Positions 10,257-21,700 of a stretch of DNA of 64,000 nt are shown in pieces. This stretch comes from Hemileia vastatrix (lineage: Eukaryota; Basidiomycota; Pucciniomycetes; Pucciniales; Zaghouaniaceae). The notes beneath the pieces are model-generated. The model saw nothing but the letters and a program-made list of their open reading frames with translations. It was not told the origin of the DNA and ran no database searches. Numbering within the stretch: the first letter of the stretch is position 1; each line of letters starts with the position of its first letter. The DNA lies in the NCBI GenBank assembly GCA_030280995.1, contig JASXTE010000002.1, positions 14,398,683 to 14,462,682 on the forward strand, written 5' to 3'. The translations under genes were made by a program, and so were the position numbers.

Positions 10257-12632
10257 TAAAAAAGACAGACTCTCAATAGAGCCTGAGCCGCACTCCAAAA
10301 AACCAGAGGCAGCGCCCACTTCCTTCCTTCTCCTGCAGCAGTCCATGCACTGGCACATTGAAGATAAACCAGGCCTAGTCTCCCAACCGTCCTCTCCAGG
10401 GGATGATAACCTCATGTGAAGCCTCCTTTTGTCTTCACCAGTCAACTTCAAACTGATTCCCAAATCAAATTGATAACCAATTCTTGCCTGAAAATCCATC
10501 AAGAATGGCCCGCCCAAAACTGCTTTTACATTACCTTTAGCAATGTAAAAATGAACCTTCCCTGAGGCTCCTCCAACATCTAACTTCACAAACTCTGAAG
10601 TTCCGACCAATTCAGTGACATGTCCACCGATCCCTCTCAAATTCCCACCAATACCAGTTTTGATGGGGAGGCCCATATGAGTTGCCTCAAACAAAGAAAT
10701 CAAGTTTATCTGAGAACCTGAATCCACCAATGCCCTTGCCTCCCTGCCATTCAGAGTGAAATTGACATATCCCAGAGGAGCAGAAAAATGAGTTTCCAAC
10801 CCCTCACCAAACTTTTCAGCAGAATCACAAATGTATTCTACCTCCCCAGAAGAAACTCTTCTCCAGGTCAACAACTTTTTCTCCCTATCAGCCAACCCTG
10901 GACTGATAGCATACAATTCCCCATAAGATAGGAAAATCTGACCCTGATTCATCCTCTCCAGGACAGAGTCCATAACATTGACTTGACAAGAAACCACTGG
11001 CCTCTAAAAGTGAGACCTTGGCTTTACCACCTTGGTCCTAGAAGATTCTTGAGGACCAGCACCACCAACAGATTTACCATCAACAGGAACCAAACCAGAT
11101 CCCTCACCTGAACCTCTAACTCCAGCAGGCTTTGGCAATGAAGCCAAAGGGACATCCTCCTCAGAGTCTGAATCCACCTCTATTGGCATTGGCTCACCAT
11201 TCAGGTCCAATGCACCAAAACTAGGGGGGCCCATGTCAGCCATACCTTTCTGCATCTTGTACAGCTCCTCTTTGCTGTACCTTTTCCTAGCTGCACTCAG
11301 CTTAGGATCACCCTTTGAAGCATTTGGCTTTGGTTGGGCCTGAGAACTGCTCTTAGGCCTACCCACCTTTCCTGCTTCCACATCATAAACACCAGCCAAG
11401 CATTCACCACTTGACTGTCCACCACAAGAATACAACTCCAAACCACCAAAAGAAGTAGAAAAAGAGACCTTATTGACCTCCTTCCCCTTTCCCTTGACGT
11501 CCTCATCTACCTTAACAGAAGACTTCCCCTGATCAGGAATCTCCTCAAACCTTGGCCTCCTTTGATTGAGACCACCCCTTCTCCTGACCAAATCAACAGG
11601 AGCCTGCCCCTCACTGGGCTTCACAAAAGAACCGTCAGGGAACTTAAAAACCCTGCCATCAAACTCCACTTTTCCTTCAGACACATCCCTGTTCAATGCC
11701 CAATAATCATTGGACCTGTGCCCCCTCCTACTGCAATAAGAGCAAACCCAAGGATCACTCCTACCAGCCCTTCTTTCAAAGTCTCTTGGCTGAGAAGGTG
11801 CCTTATTAACCTTCTTGGCCTCTTGGACAAAAATGTGCAGCTGTTTTGTCAGATCAGCCAGCTGCTCCACCATTGGATCCCTCTCCTGTTTGGGAACCTG
11901 CACCAAATTCTTCTCCTCCTTCTTCTCCCTAACTTCCTCTTCAGCCAAAGCCTCACTGACTTTGCTGACATACTTGGCACACCCCTCCTGATAGGTGTCC
12001 ACAGCCAATAACTTCAAATGGGCCTCAACAGCCTCCTTCACCTTATCCAAGGCAGGCAACTTCTGATCCCCATTAGAAAGAGTTTTCATCAATTCCTTTC
12101 TTGACAACTCCTTCAACACATCCATCCTGACATCTCTAGCCAGGGCAGACCAAAAAACATCTTTGGCAGCATTTTCATGTGCCAGCTCCTCCACTTCCAC
12201 CAAGTATTCCACTACAGGATCAAACTGTAGCAGAAACTTCCTGTAACTATGTAAGTTACCAACACCACCATAAGATTGCCATTCACTGACAACCTTGTTC
12301 AAGTCCACCATAGTGAACCTGACACCCCATCTATCCACCATTTCCCTACACAACAATTTCCAATCCCTCTTCTTGTAGCCAGACATGGCCACAATCTCCT
12401 TCTCCACTGACCTATCACCAATGAAGAAGATAATCTGCTGCACCATGTCCAGGTAGGAAGCACCATCCACTCCAGCAGCAGTTTCATACTTCTCTAGAAA
12501 CCACTTGACATCCTCCCTATTAAACTTGGTACCATCCCAAGTTTTAATCCTCACACACTCCCTAACCATCACAGAAGGAGGACCATCCCCCCCACTGACA
12601 GTCACCACAGGAATAGCAGAACCAGAAGCCAT
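10251..12632 (-). pseudogene. gag: Gypsy-A copy 1 gag-pro
   Basis: The ATG at 12632 follows the PBS by about 70 bases. Residues 1-200 resemble retrotransposon gag (capsid-like helical region); a zinc knuckle near 11745 reads C-x2-C-x4-H-x4-Y, so the last ligand is lost. An in-frame TAG at 11004-11006 separates gag from the protease part; Gypsy-C is open at that site, so this is a mutation and not a frame boundary. The protease shows LVDSGS (Asp near base 10723) and ends with a Cys-rich tail (C-x-C-x2-C), also in Gypsy-C and E. Role: particle assembly and polyprotein cleavage. Confidence 0.88.
10257..10263 (-). promoter_or_regulatory. -1 ribosomal frameshift heptamer T-TTT-TTA
   Basis: In the gag-pro frame the codons read TCT TTT TTA GAG then TAA (stop 10251-10253). 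The pol frame overlaps in -1 and is open across the heptamer, with residues matching Gypsy-C. The heptamer obeys X-XXY-YYZ and is the same type used by HIV-1. Gypsy-C has it at 43338-43344. Confidence 0.82.
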
Positions 12633-12702
12633 TCTTCCTGGCCAAAACACCAAAAAGAGCCAACCAAAGAAAACAGAGATTCCAAAGAACTAGCAAGTTC
12701 TA

Positions 12703-12719
12703 CCCCACGTTGGGCGCCA
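12703..12719 (-). promoter_or_regulatory. Primer binding site, tRNA-Lys type
   Basis: Minus strand TGGCGCCCAACGTGGGG, four bases inside the 5' LTR end. It matches the PBS known for tRNA-Lys(1,2) in several retroviruses. Gypsy-C has it with one mismatch. Confidence 0.85.
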
Positions 12720-12723
12720 GAAA

Positions 12724-13816
12724 TGTAGACAATCCTATAGTACTAGCTATAGGCCTTGACCAAGGGAGTTGGAGAAAAACCAGAGAGAAAATCCCCTGTC
12801 CCTTTAGAAAAACAGAGTGAGATTTACTTGCTAAAGTAAGTTGGTTCCTGTTTTGCTAAAGCTCCTATTTAACACACTTGACTGCTTGATGAGCCAAGAA
12901 AGTAGTCCCCAGATAGACTACCAGACCAAAGAACTGAAATGTAGAACAAAGTCCACACCAGAGACAGCAAAGATACTTGATGTAGGCTGCAAATCCACAC
13001 CAGAGACAGCAATAATACTTGCTATAGCTTGCAAGACTATAACAGAGAAAACAGTTTCCAAAGTTAAGTTAAATGAAGAATTCACTTGCAACAAACACAG
13101 CCAATTGTGGCCAGAAAACAGTGAAAACTGAGTGAGGAACAATGATATCACCTCCGGATGGTTGTATGATAATTAAGGTTGCCCCAAACTGTCTTATTCA
13201 CTATGTACACACAGACCACTAACTAAGAGCCCATGCGCACCCACCAATCTGGCGCCTGTACCTGCCAGATTGCATAAAAAACCCTCCTGGAGCGCTCCCC
13301 AACCTCCTAAAACAGAGGCGGGCGGGCCTCCCGACATCGGAGGTGCCGCCTGAAGTGGCCCGGCCTCCCTGAAGCCAGAAAACCAACAAAAACCACTAAT
13401 CTACTTAGAAAAATTAGCTACAACTACTAAAACCTTTAAAACACGGAATTTCACTATAACAACATTAAGACATGAAATATAGAGAAAAATTAGCTCTATC
13501 CAACGGTACTAAGCACTTAACCCTAAGACTTAAGGTTAGCCTGTAAAACACAAAAAACAAAATTAAACAGCAATCTTTTATAAATGAAAAATGAGGAAAT
13601 GACCCCTTAAAACTCAGAATTTGAAAAATGTCTTCAAGTCATAAAATATAGAGAAAAACCAGGGCTATCCAATGATAGTACCCACATACCCGCAGACCCA
13701 ATATCCACGGAATAAAACCAGAAAAATATCAAATTCCTTAACAGATGTCAATTAAGACATGCACAAACAGTGCCAAATCACACAACAAAAGCCCCTGCCA
13801 ATGTTGGAAGACCACA
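12724..13816 (-). repeat. 5' LTR of Gypsy-A copy 1, 1093 bases
   Basis: On the minus strand it runs from TGTGGTC (13816) to GTCTACA (12724). It holds a short tandem pair around 12950-13030 (each with a GTCCACACCAGAGACAGC-like core) and a GC-rich block at about 13290-13375. It is the intact reference for the broken LTR at 360-1578. Confidence 0.92.
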
Positions 13817-15848
13817 GCATTGGTGCTGGAAAAATTTATTTGGCAGTGGACTCAAGCTATATTGCTGCTGGTGCTGTTTTGTCTCAGGAGGATAAGACTG
13901 GAAGGGTCAGGCCAGTAAGATATGAGTCTGTGGTGTTTAACAAGGTGGAATCTAGGTATTCTCAACCTAAGTTGGAATTGTGTGGTGTAGCAAAAATTTT
14001 AAAGAAGGTAAAGACTGTTTTGTGGGGGCAGCGTTTTGAGCTGCAGGTGGATGCAAAATCTTTGGTTCAGATGATCAATACACCTAGTCTTCCAATTGCT
14101 CCAATGACTAGGTGGGTGGCATTTATTCAACATTTTTCTTTTGACCTGGTACACAAACCAGGCAAAACTTTTACTATGCCTGATGGATTATCAAGGAGGC
14201 CACCTACAGATGAAGATTCTGAGGATGAAGAGTTTGATGAAGATGTTCCAGTGGTTAGGGCCAGCACAAATGGGGCTGAAGATTTTTCTGACCTCCCCCA
14301 AGAGGCTAAACTGGCTGGATCTGATCTTGATTCTGGTGATCAGGATGTTTTTTTGATGAAGATGGAGTTGTTGTTTGGGAAATCTCAAATTTGGAAAAGG
14401 GTGTTTTTGTTAGTGAACTGGATTCTCACAAGGTTCAGTGAAAAGAGAAGGACATGCCAAAATTTAAGGATTGGTGTCCTAGTTGGGCTGCTCAATTGGC
14501 TCATGTTCACACTGGTGATTTTGATGACAGAATTGTACCCTTGGATGTTGTTTTGTTGGATTTTGAAGATGATACCTGGGGTCAGTCTGGGTTTTATTTT
14601 ATTATGGTTGAGTATCTGTTAGCCTTAGAGAGGCCAGATACTTGTGATGATGATACTTGGGTGGCAATCAAGAAGAAGAGTCCTGGATTTTATGCGTCAG
14701 GAAGGCGGTTGATGAGGAGGAGACATCCAAATCCTCAAGTGGTGGTGACTCAGAAGAAGGGTCAAGAATTGGTTTTGAAGTCTTTGCATGAAGACCTTGG
14801 TCATAGAGGCTTTGGGGAGACTTATAGATGAGTAGCAGACAGATTTTGGTGGCCAGATATAAAGTTGGCTGTGCAGGGTTGGGTTCAATCTTGTGAAGAA
14901 TTTCAAAGAAGAAGTCACTTGAAACCTAAAGAGGTTGGCCGTGCTACTGGTGAAACAACTGTTTTTGGGAGGGTCAGTCTGGATGCTGTCCATATTAAAG
15001 AGGGCAGGTATAAATACTTGATTGTTGCCACGGATGATTTGTCTGGTTGGGTTGAGGCAGTGCCTCTGGTTAATTTGACTGCCAAGAATGTGGCAGAGTT
15101 TTTGAAGAAGGAGTGGATTTATAGGTATGGGTTGATGAAATTGGTGACTGTTGATGGCGGGCCAGAGTTTGGTGCCGAGCTTAAAGAAGCTGTGGCTAGT
15201 GTTGGTTCTAAAGTTAGAGTGGCTACACCTTATTATCCTGAAGCTGAAGGCATGGTTGAAAGAGGCCATCAAGTTATCAAGAATGCTTTGGTGAAGATGT
15301 GCGGAGATAGTTCTGAAAAGTGGAGGCATTATTTACCCTTGGTGTTGTTTGCTGATAGGGTCACTGTGAAGAGAACAACTGGCTATTTTCCTTATGAATT
15401 AATGTTTGGTCAAAAAGAGGTTCTACCAGTGGACTAAGAAGCTGTCTCTTATTTTGGAATTGATTGGGATGACGTGCACTCAACAGAAGATTTGCTCTGT
15501 GCCACGATGCAACAGTTGGAATGTAGAGAGGAATTACAAGAGAAGGCATACTCTAGAATGATGAAGATTTGGAATCAATCAGTCAGGTACTGGGAGAAGA
15601 AGTTGGCTCATAGACTCAGGAATCCCTTGAAACCTGGTTGTTTGGTTTTGGTGTATAATAGAAGTTTGGAGAGTTAGTGGGGAAAAATGTTTGCTGACAG
15701 ATTGAATGGACCTTACATAGTCAGATCTCAGGTGTCTGGAGGTTCTTATGTTTTGGAAGAGTTGGATGGTGCAGTCTTAAAGAAGAGAGTTGCTGCAGAT
15801 CAGGTGAAGAGGTTCTATCCCAGAGGCACTAGACATGAAGAAGATTGA
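13817..15848 (+). pseudogene. pol: Gypsy-A copy 2 pol fragment: RNase H and integrase
   Basis: Begins at the RNase H catalytic region (LAVDSS) and ends with the same C-terminus as copy 1. A frameshift lies near 14350, and in-frame stops at about 14828 (TGA at an Arg codon of copy 1), 15434 (TAA) and 15674 (TAG at a Gln codon). The integrase zinc finger has lost a Cys (a Phe replaces the usual position after the first Cys pair region). Non-functional. Confidence 0.9.
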
Positions 15849-17088
15849 CTCCGCAATGAGGATAAACTACAGACCATTCTTTAATTTGGTTTTTTTGTGG
15901 TGATACTACGCATTTGATTGTTGGAATTTTGTGTTAGAGGGTACCCAGGGGGGGGGGCCTCTAGATTTTTCCTTGGCAAGTGTGGGGGTAACTGATGGGC
16001 TGGCTGCTATGTAGAACAGTTACCCCAGATTTTCTGTTTCCATCCCTTTCTCTTAATTTGGTTGAACAACAGTATTGGTTTCTTTTCACAGGTTTTAGTC
16101 CTCTATGACTTTAAACTGGAATTTCCTTTGGTTTTCATGTGCTGGACTCTTCACTCTTATTGGTTTTGGTTTATTGTGTTGGATGTTGTGTTTTTGTTAG
16201 AAGGTACCCAGGGGGGGCTTCTAGATTTTATTTTGGCAAGTGTGGGGGTAACTGATGAGCTGGATGCTCTGTAGAACAGTTACCCTAGAATGTCTGTCTC
16301 AAGTCTTTTGTTTTTCCTAGTTGAATTCTAGTTCTGTTGTTTATTATTCAGGTTTAAAGTCCACTATGACTTTAACCTTTTTTGGGACTGGCTTCTTTAT
16401 CTTTGGTTCTTTCAGATTGGCGGTGGATCACTGGTGGTCTCCCATCATTTTTACTTATTGGAGGGAGCCCACCCAGTGATCATTTCTATGGACCGGACTT
16501 TCTCTTATTGGACCATCTATGGAGCTGGACTGTCTTTGATTTTGTAGTTATGTTTTTGCTAGATAGTAGTTTCAGATTATTTTCTTTTTTCTTATTTTTT
16601 CTTTTAATTTTTTATGGGGGTTGTTAAAATTATAAAATTAAAAATATAGGGTGTTACCACATCAGGGTCACCTGGATTTGGGCAAGCATTGGTGGGGAAA
16701 GGCTCATCAATTGGCTGGGCAATGCTATTTTATCATCTTAGTTTATTTTATTTTTATTTTCTTTAATTTCATTTTTTTTATTCTCATTATTACCCTTAAT
16801 TTATGTTTCTTATTTCAAATTTTTTAAATTTTTTAAGGTGTATCCACATCAAGGTGCACTTGGATGTGGGTAAGGTATCAGGGGATAAGCTCATCAATTG
16901 GCTGGGGGATACCATTTTTATTTTTATTCATCTTTTATTTTATTTCATTTATTTTTATTTTTATTTTGTTATATTTATCAATTTTTAATTTTAGTATATT
17001 CATAAAAAAAATAAAAAAAATAAGAATTTATAGTTATTAATTTTTATTTATTTATTTATTATTATGTTTCTAATCTTTTTGCAGGAGC
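15849..17088 (+). other. Structured non-coding 3' region of Gypsy-A copy 2
   Basis: No gene. Same module order as in copy 1: 22-nt hairpins at 15848, 16097 and 16358; GGGGTAACTG/CAGTTACCCC hairpins at about 15985-16027 and 16245-16287; the GATCACTGG/CCAGTGATC hairpin at 16426-16480; two-stem modules at about 16655-16735 and 16838-16918. The last two differ in stem sequence (AGCATTG/CAATGCT versus GGTATC/GATACC) but keep pairing. Confidence 0.7.
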
Positions 17089-18622
17089 TCATTGTCTGGA
17101 TGATGAAGCTTCTGGAGGCTGGTCTGGATTATGATGTTGTTTTTGTTTTTTGTTGGGGTTGTGGGAAGCACTGTGTTCTATGAAGTGCATCCTTCTGGAG
17201 AGATTATATGGATTGCAATGGGCAGAAATTGGATTAGAGGGAAGTTCAGAGGAGGAAGAAGAAGAGGCAGGAATGGAGTGCTGGAAGGTGTTCTTAATGA
17301 TCCTAGACATCTTCCAGTGGTCGTCCAACAGGCGCTTTCTCAGGGATTTTTCAAAGTCATTAAAAGGTCCATGGAGGGCAAAGGCATTTAGCATGTTGGA
17401 ACACATGGTGTTTAGGTGTTTTTTCATGTCTTCAAAATCCAGGGTCAAAGAAGTTTCTAGAGTTTGGCCAAATACAATAGAAGATTCACTAGGAGGGGTG
17501 CCAACTAGACAAGAAGAATTGGATCAGTAATTATTTTTGTTGAAGAAATGGGATGAATTAATTTGGTGCTTACAGATTGGAAGCTCATCAAATTTGTAAG
17601 CAGCCGGAATTTGGATTTCTGAAGATTGTGGAATGGTAATATTGGGTGGATCAATCAGGGAATGATATGGATTCTCTTGGTCTTCCTCTGGAAGATTTTG
17701 AAAAGGTGAACTAGGAGGCTGATGTTCCTGGGGCCTAGTTGGAGCAGCAGGATTGTTGTTGTTGTTGTGGTTGATATTTCTGTTGGATTCAGCTGGAGGA
17801 GGTGCTGGTGATGGAGTACCAGGGTTGTTAAAAGATGGAGCAGGAGAGGGTGATTTGGAAGCGGATTGATCTCTTCTGGATGGAGCTTTTGAAGGAATGG
17901 AACTGACAGAGGAGAGGTGTAGTTTTGTTGTCTTAACCGGGGACAAAGTTGTTGCTTTGGTGCAGTGTTGGGTGCTCTGGTTTCTTCCTGTGGTCCTCTG
18001 GCAGGTCTCCTAGAAGTTTGGGAAAATTTGGAGTTTCTGGACCTTGGAAGGGTTGGCTGAATTGCTCTGGGAGCAGTGGGAGGTAATCGCGTGGAGTTGT
18101 TTTCATTGATTGGTTGAATTTGGCTGTTTTCTGGTTGTTTTTGGAGGTTTTGAGCCTGATTTTTACTGTCTAGTGAGGCGGGAAGGCCGCCTGGATGCGG
18201 TCTAGAAGCCTAGGAGCTGATTTTGAAGCTTTTGGAGCTAATTTAGCAGAGATTAAAGCAGTTTCTTGGGAAGCTAAGGCTGGTCTTTTGGGAAGAGTTC
18301 TGGAAGCTGAGCTTCTGGATCTTCTGGAAGGTGCTGAAGATAAAGAGGAAGAGGAAGGACCAAGCTCTGGGGATCTGGTAGAGGATCTGGAGATGTATTT
18401 ATGAGAAGGTGAAGGAGGAGGAATAGGGTAGTTGGAATCTCTGTCACACTTTTTCTTTTTGGAGTAGAAAGAATCACAAGCTCTGTTGTAGAATTTGGCT
18501 TCAGGAGTTGGAAGAGTGAATGTGCAAGGTCTGCACATGTGGATGCACTGTTTGCAGGCATAGTCCTTGGGAGCAGTGAAGCAAGGAAGAGTAGAGGGGT
18601 CAACATCAGGGGATCCAGCCAT
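17089..18622 (-). pseudogene. Antisense ORF2 of Gypsy-A copy 2
   Basis: The same ATG context and the same Cys pattern as 2961-4531 in copy 1 (C-x2-C-x6-C then CxxC-x6-C; one residue of the second CxxC half is changed to Phe-containing context). The frame breaks near 18170, so the protein is split into parts at 18622-18170, 17946-17524 and 17448-17089. The intron at the same position begins GTAAGC and ends CTAG. Conservation of the splice sites in both copies supports a real antisense gene in the ancestor. Confidence 0.7.
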
Positions 18623-18774
18623 GATCTGTGGTGAGAAAAGATGATGGAAAGCGATAGGAAGGAGATTTTTGTCAGTGATGGGTAGATGATGAAGTGAAGG
18701 TGAAAGTTCAGCAGTTTGGCTTTAGAGGTATTCTGTATGAAATTGGCAGTGTCTATTTTATGCAAAATTCTGTA

Positions 18775-19236
18775 AGTCCATCAAGACTTTAAACTGAAAT
18801 CTGGTTTCTGGTAGTCCTCCAAGACTTTAAACTGGCTGGTTTCAAGAATTTATCAAGATTAGTCCGTCAAGACTTTAAACTTAACACTGTGTTAGTCCCC
18901 CAAGACTTTAAACTGAGGATTGTTGTTGGTTCAGTTCCCCAAGACTATAAACTGAGGAATGGGTTTTGTGGTTGGGATGGGTTTGAAAGATTGGTGGAGG
19001 GTATCCACAGGGGGAGTCTCTGACTTTAGAAAAGGCAAGTTTGGGGGTAATTGATGGGCTGGCAGCTCTATTCACAATTACCCCAGAATGTTAGTTTTTT
19101 CTCTGTGTATTAATGTGGTTGATCTCTGGTTCTGGGTTTATGATTTAGGTTTTTGAGTCCCCCAAGACTTTAAACTGAGGGTTTTTGAGTCCCCCAGGAC
19201 TTTAAAATGAGGATGGTCCCTCAAGACTTAAAACTG
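18775..19236 (+). repeat. Cluster of eight 22-nt hairpin motifs, copy 2
   Basis: Copies start at 18775, 18813, 18861, 18894, 18933, 19156, 19188 and 19215. Core AGTC-N6-GACT-TTAAACTG. Loops vary (CATCAA, CTCCAA, CGTCAA, CCCCAA) while the stem stays paired; in 18933 and 19215 one pair becomes G-T. A GGGGTAATTG-type hairpin lies within the cluster at 19035-19090. Confidence 0.85.
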
Positions 19237-19298
19237 AGGGTTGATTTGTGGTGACATCCTATAGAGGTTGTGGTAAATTTTTCTTTTCTGAATCAAAC

Positions 19299-20044
19299 TC
19301 AAGTACTAGTGGAATTACAGAGGGAATCAAGAGATGAAATGAAGTGTTCAGAATTAGCCTTGAACTGGTGAATGAGGTGTTTTCTGTTCTCAATGTCCTG
19401 TGGATCTCTAGCAGGAGTGGATTGGAAGTAGTGAAGCAGAAGTTGTTTCTGTTGAGATGTGTGTTGTTGGAACTTGGCCTTGATAGTGGGCAAGTGGTTT
19501 GGTGTTGGTGGTGCAATGGATCCTACATTGTTATCATCACTATCAGAAGATGGAGGAACTGAGAAGTCATCAGTTTTAAAGTTGAAAGAAGAAATGAAAG
19601 GTCTTTACCATCAGATGGACCAGGGATGGTGAAACTTGTTGTTTTATGGGTTGTGGCACTCTTCTGGGAAGGGTGAAGCTTTTTGATTAATCTGGGTATC
19701 AGGATGGAGGGCCTAGATCTTTTGGTGCTGGTAGAAGATGGACCAGGTTAAGGTGGAGGTGAATCTGTTGCAGAAGATAATGGACCAGGTCTGTAGCAAG
19801 GCTTCTTTCTAGATTGGCAAACATCGCAGGACGTTCTGTATGGATGGACAGGTGGTGTCATGGAGCAGATTAGATTATTGTCAATGCAGTATTGGCAAGG
19901 ACCCATTTCAGAGGCATGTTTGGGAAGAAGGTTGAACATGGTGGTTTGATGATGAAAGAATTTTGACATTCTTAATTGGAGGGAGGATGTGGTCTTCCAA
20001 CATTGGAAGGGGCCTTTTTGTGTGATTTGGTGCTGTTTGTGCAT
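19299..20044 (-). pseudogene. Antisense ORF1 of Gypsy-A copy 2 (permuted Zn2Cys6-like)
   Basis: Starts with ATG inside the LTR and reads 98 codons to a TAA at about 19748. Residues C50-x2-C53-x6-C60-x12-C73-x2-C76-x6-C83 match the spacing of a Zn2Cys6 cluster, but the basic SRKKP segment sits in the second half. The C-terminal part continues in another frame and ends at 19299. This copy keeps all six Cys that copy 1 has partly lost. Function unknown. Confidence 0.6.
19975..19987 (+). promoter_or_regulatory. Polypurine tract of Gypsy-A copy 2
   Basis: ATTGGAGGGAGGA directly before the LTR start TGTGGTC. Confidence 0.85.
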
Positions 20045-21079
20045 GTCTTAACTGACATCTGTTAAGGAATTGGGTATTTTTCAGGTTTTATTCCATGGAT
20101 ATTGGGTCTGAGGGTATGTGGGTACTATCATTGGATAGCCCCGGTTTTTCTGTATATTTTATGTCTCGAAGACATTTTTCATACTCTAAGTTTTAAGGGG
20201 TCATTTCCTCATTTTTCATTTATAAAAGATTGCTGTTTAATTTTGTTTTTCGTGTTTTATGGGATAACCTTACGTCTTAGGGTTAAGTGCCTAGTACCAT
20301 TGGATAGGGCTAATTTTTCTCTATATTTCATGTCTCAATGTTTTTATAGTGAAATTCTGTGTTATAAAGGTTTTAGTAGTTGTAGCTAATTTTTCTAAGT
20401 GGATTAGTTGTTTTTATTGGTTTTCTGGCTTCAGGGAGGCCGGGCTGCTTCAGGAGGCACCTCCGACATTGAGCGGCCCGTCCGCCTCTGTTTTAAAAGG
20501 TTGGGGAGCGCTTCTGGATGGTTTTTATTCAATTTGGCAGGTACAGGGGCCAGATTTGTGGGTGTGAATGGGCACTTAGATAGTGGTCTGTGTGTACATA
20601 GTGAATAAGACTGTTTGGGGCAACCTTAATTATCATACAACCATCTGGAGGTGATATCATTGTTCCTCACTCAGTTTTCACTGTTTTCTGGCCACAATTT
20701 GGCTGTGATTGTTGCAAGTGAGTTCTTCATTTAACTTAACTTTAGCAACTGTTTTTTCTGTTATAGTCTTGCAAGCTATAGCAAGATTATTGCTGTCTCT
20801 GGTGTGGATTTGCAGCCTACATCAAGTATCTTTGCTGTCTCTGGTGTGGACATTGGTCTACATTTCAGTTCTTTGGTCTGGTAGTCTGGCTGGTGACTAC
20901 TTTCTTGGCTCATCCAGCAGTCAAATGTGTTGGAAAGGGGGCTTTAGCAAAACAGGAACCAACTTACTTTAGCAAGTAAATCTCACTCTGTTTTTCTAAA
21001 GGGACAGGGGATTTTCTCTCTGGTTTTTCTCCAACTCGCTTGGTCAAGGCCTATAGCTAGTACTATAGGATTGTCTACA
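19988..21079 (+). repeat. 3' LTR of Gypsy-A copy 2, 1092 bases
   Basis: Runs from TGTGGTC to GTCTACA; same length as the copy 1 LTR within a base, with scattered substitutions. Antisense ORF1 starts inside it at 20044. Confidence 0.92.
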
Positions 21080-21663
21080 AAGGAAGGGGTGAGGAGAACC
21101 AGTGATGGATCTGGATTAGTAAAAGAAGCTGGTGATGGAGCTATGGTTACGGTAGATGAAGATGTTATTATGGGGGGTGAAGAAGGCACTATGGGTCCTC
21201 AAGAGGTGCACAGGGCCAAGGTTATTAAATATACCTCAATATGAAAGGCCAGTATTATCTGGTCAGGAAAATGCTATGGAGAAGGTTTTGGGTAGTGTGA
21301 ATCAACTTCAGATTCATTTATCTTTAGGAGAATAATTTAAAATTAGTCCTGCCCTTGCAGAAAATAAGATTAAGCATCTGAAAAGGAGAAGGGTATCTTT
21401 TGGAGATGTGTAATATATATGTGGAAATGCAGAGAAGTTTGGAGAAGAAGTGGAAACTCATTTTTCTGCTCCTTTAGGGTTTTTCTGGTGATGTTAAATG
21501 GAAAAATGTAAAGGCTCTGGTGGATTTTGGGTCACAAATTAATTTAATTTCTTAAGAGAGAGAAGCTGTAACAGTCTTGCCAATTAAAACTGGTACTGGT
21601 GGTAATTTAAGAGGCATAGGTGGGCATGATAATGAACTCATGGGTACAGAAGGGCATGTCAAG
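21080..21663 (+). pseudogene. Gypsy-E gag-pro relic, left half
   Basis: Matches the end of gag and the start of protease of Gypsy-C (about 42440-43010), with several stops and frameshifts. The protease DSG is altered (Asp-Phe-Gly). Its right half resumes at 58581 after the CACTA-like insertion. This is the oldest layer visible: Gypsy-A copy 2 borders it on the left. Confidence 0.85.
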
Positions 21664-21700
21664 CACCACACAATATTTGGGGGGACTTGCTAGCAGGTCC

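Larger units (their letters stand above)
360..13816 (-). mobile_element. Gypsy-A copy 1: Ty3/gypsy LTR retrotransposon
   Basis: On the minus strand the order is 5' LTR (12724-13816), PBS, gag-pro, a -1 frameshift site, pol (RT-RNase H-integrase), a 4.2 kb 3' region, PPT and a damaged 3' LTR (360-1578). The gene order RT-RH-IN is that of Ty3/gypsy. The 3' region carries two genes on the plus strand, antisense to gag-pol, and arrays of short hairpins. The copy is dead: one in-frame stop in gag-pro, one in pol, a DNA transposon in RT, and an interrupted LTR. It abuts Gypsy-A copy 2 at 13816/13817 in opposite orientation. Confidence 0.92.
13817..21079 (+). mobile_element. Gypsy-A copy 2, 5'-truncated
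   Basis: It starts abruptly in RNase H at 13817, against the LTR of copy 1, and runs through integrase, the 3' structured region, antisense ORF2 and ORF1 (minus strand), PPT and a full 3' LTR. It equals the reverse complement of copy 1 from about 7857 down to 360. The missing 5' part would lie left of copy 1 if copy 1 inserted into it. Coding regions carry several stops and frameshifts. Confidence 0.9.

Noticed and set aside
12703..12719. tRNA gene fragment
   Set aside because: Only 17 bases complementary to a tRNA 3' end, placed exactly where a PBS belongs.
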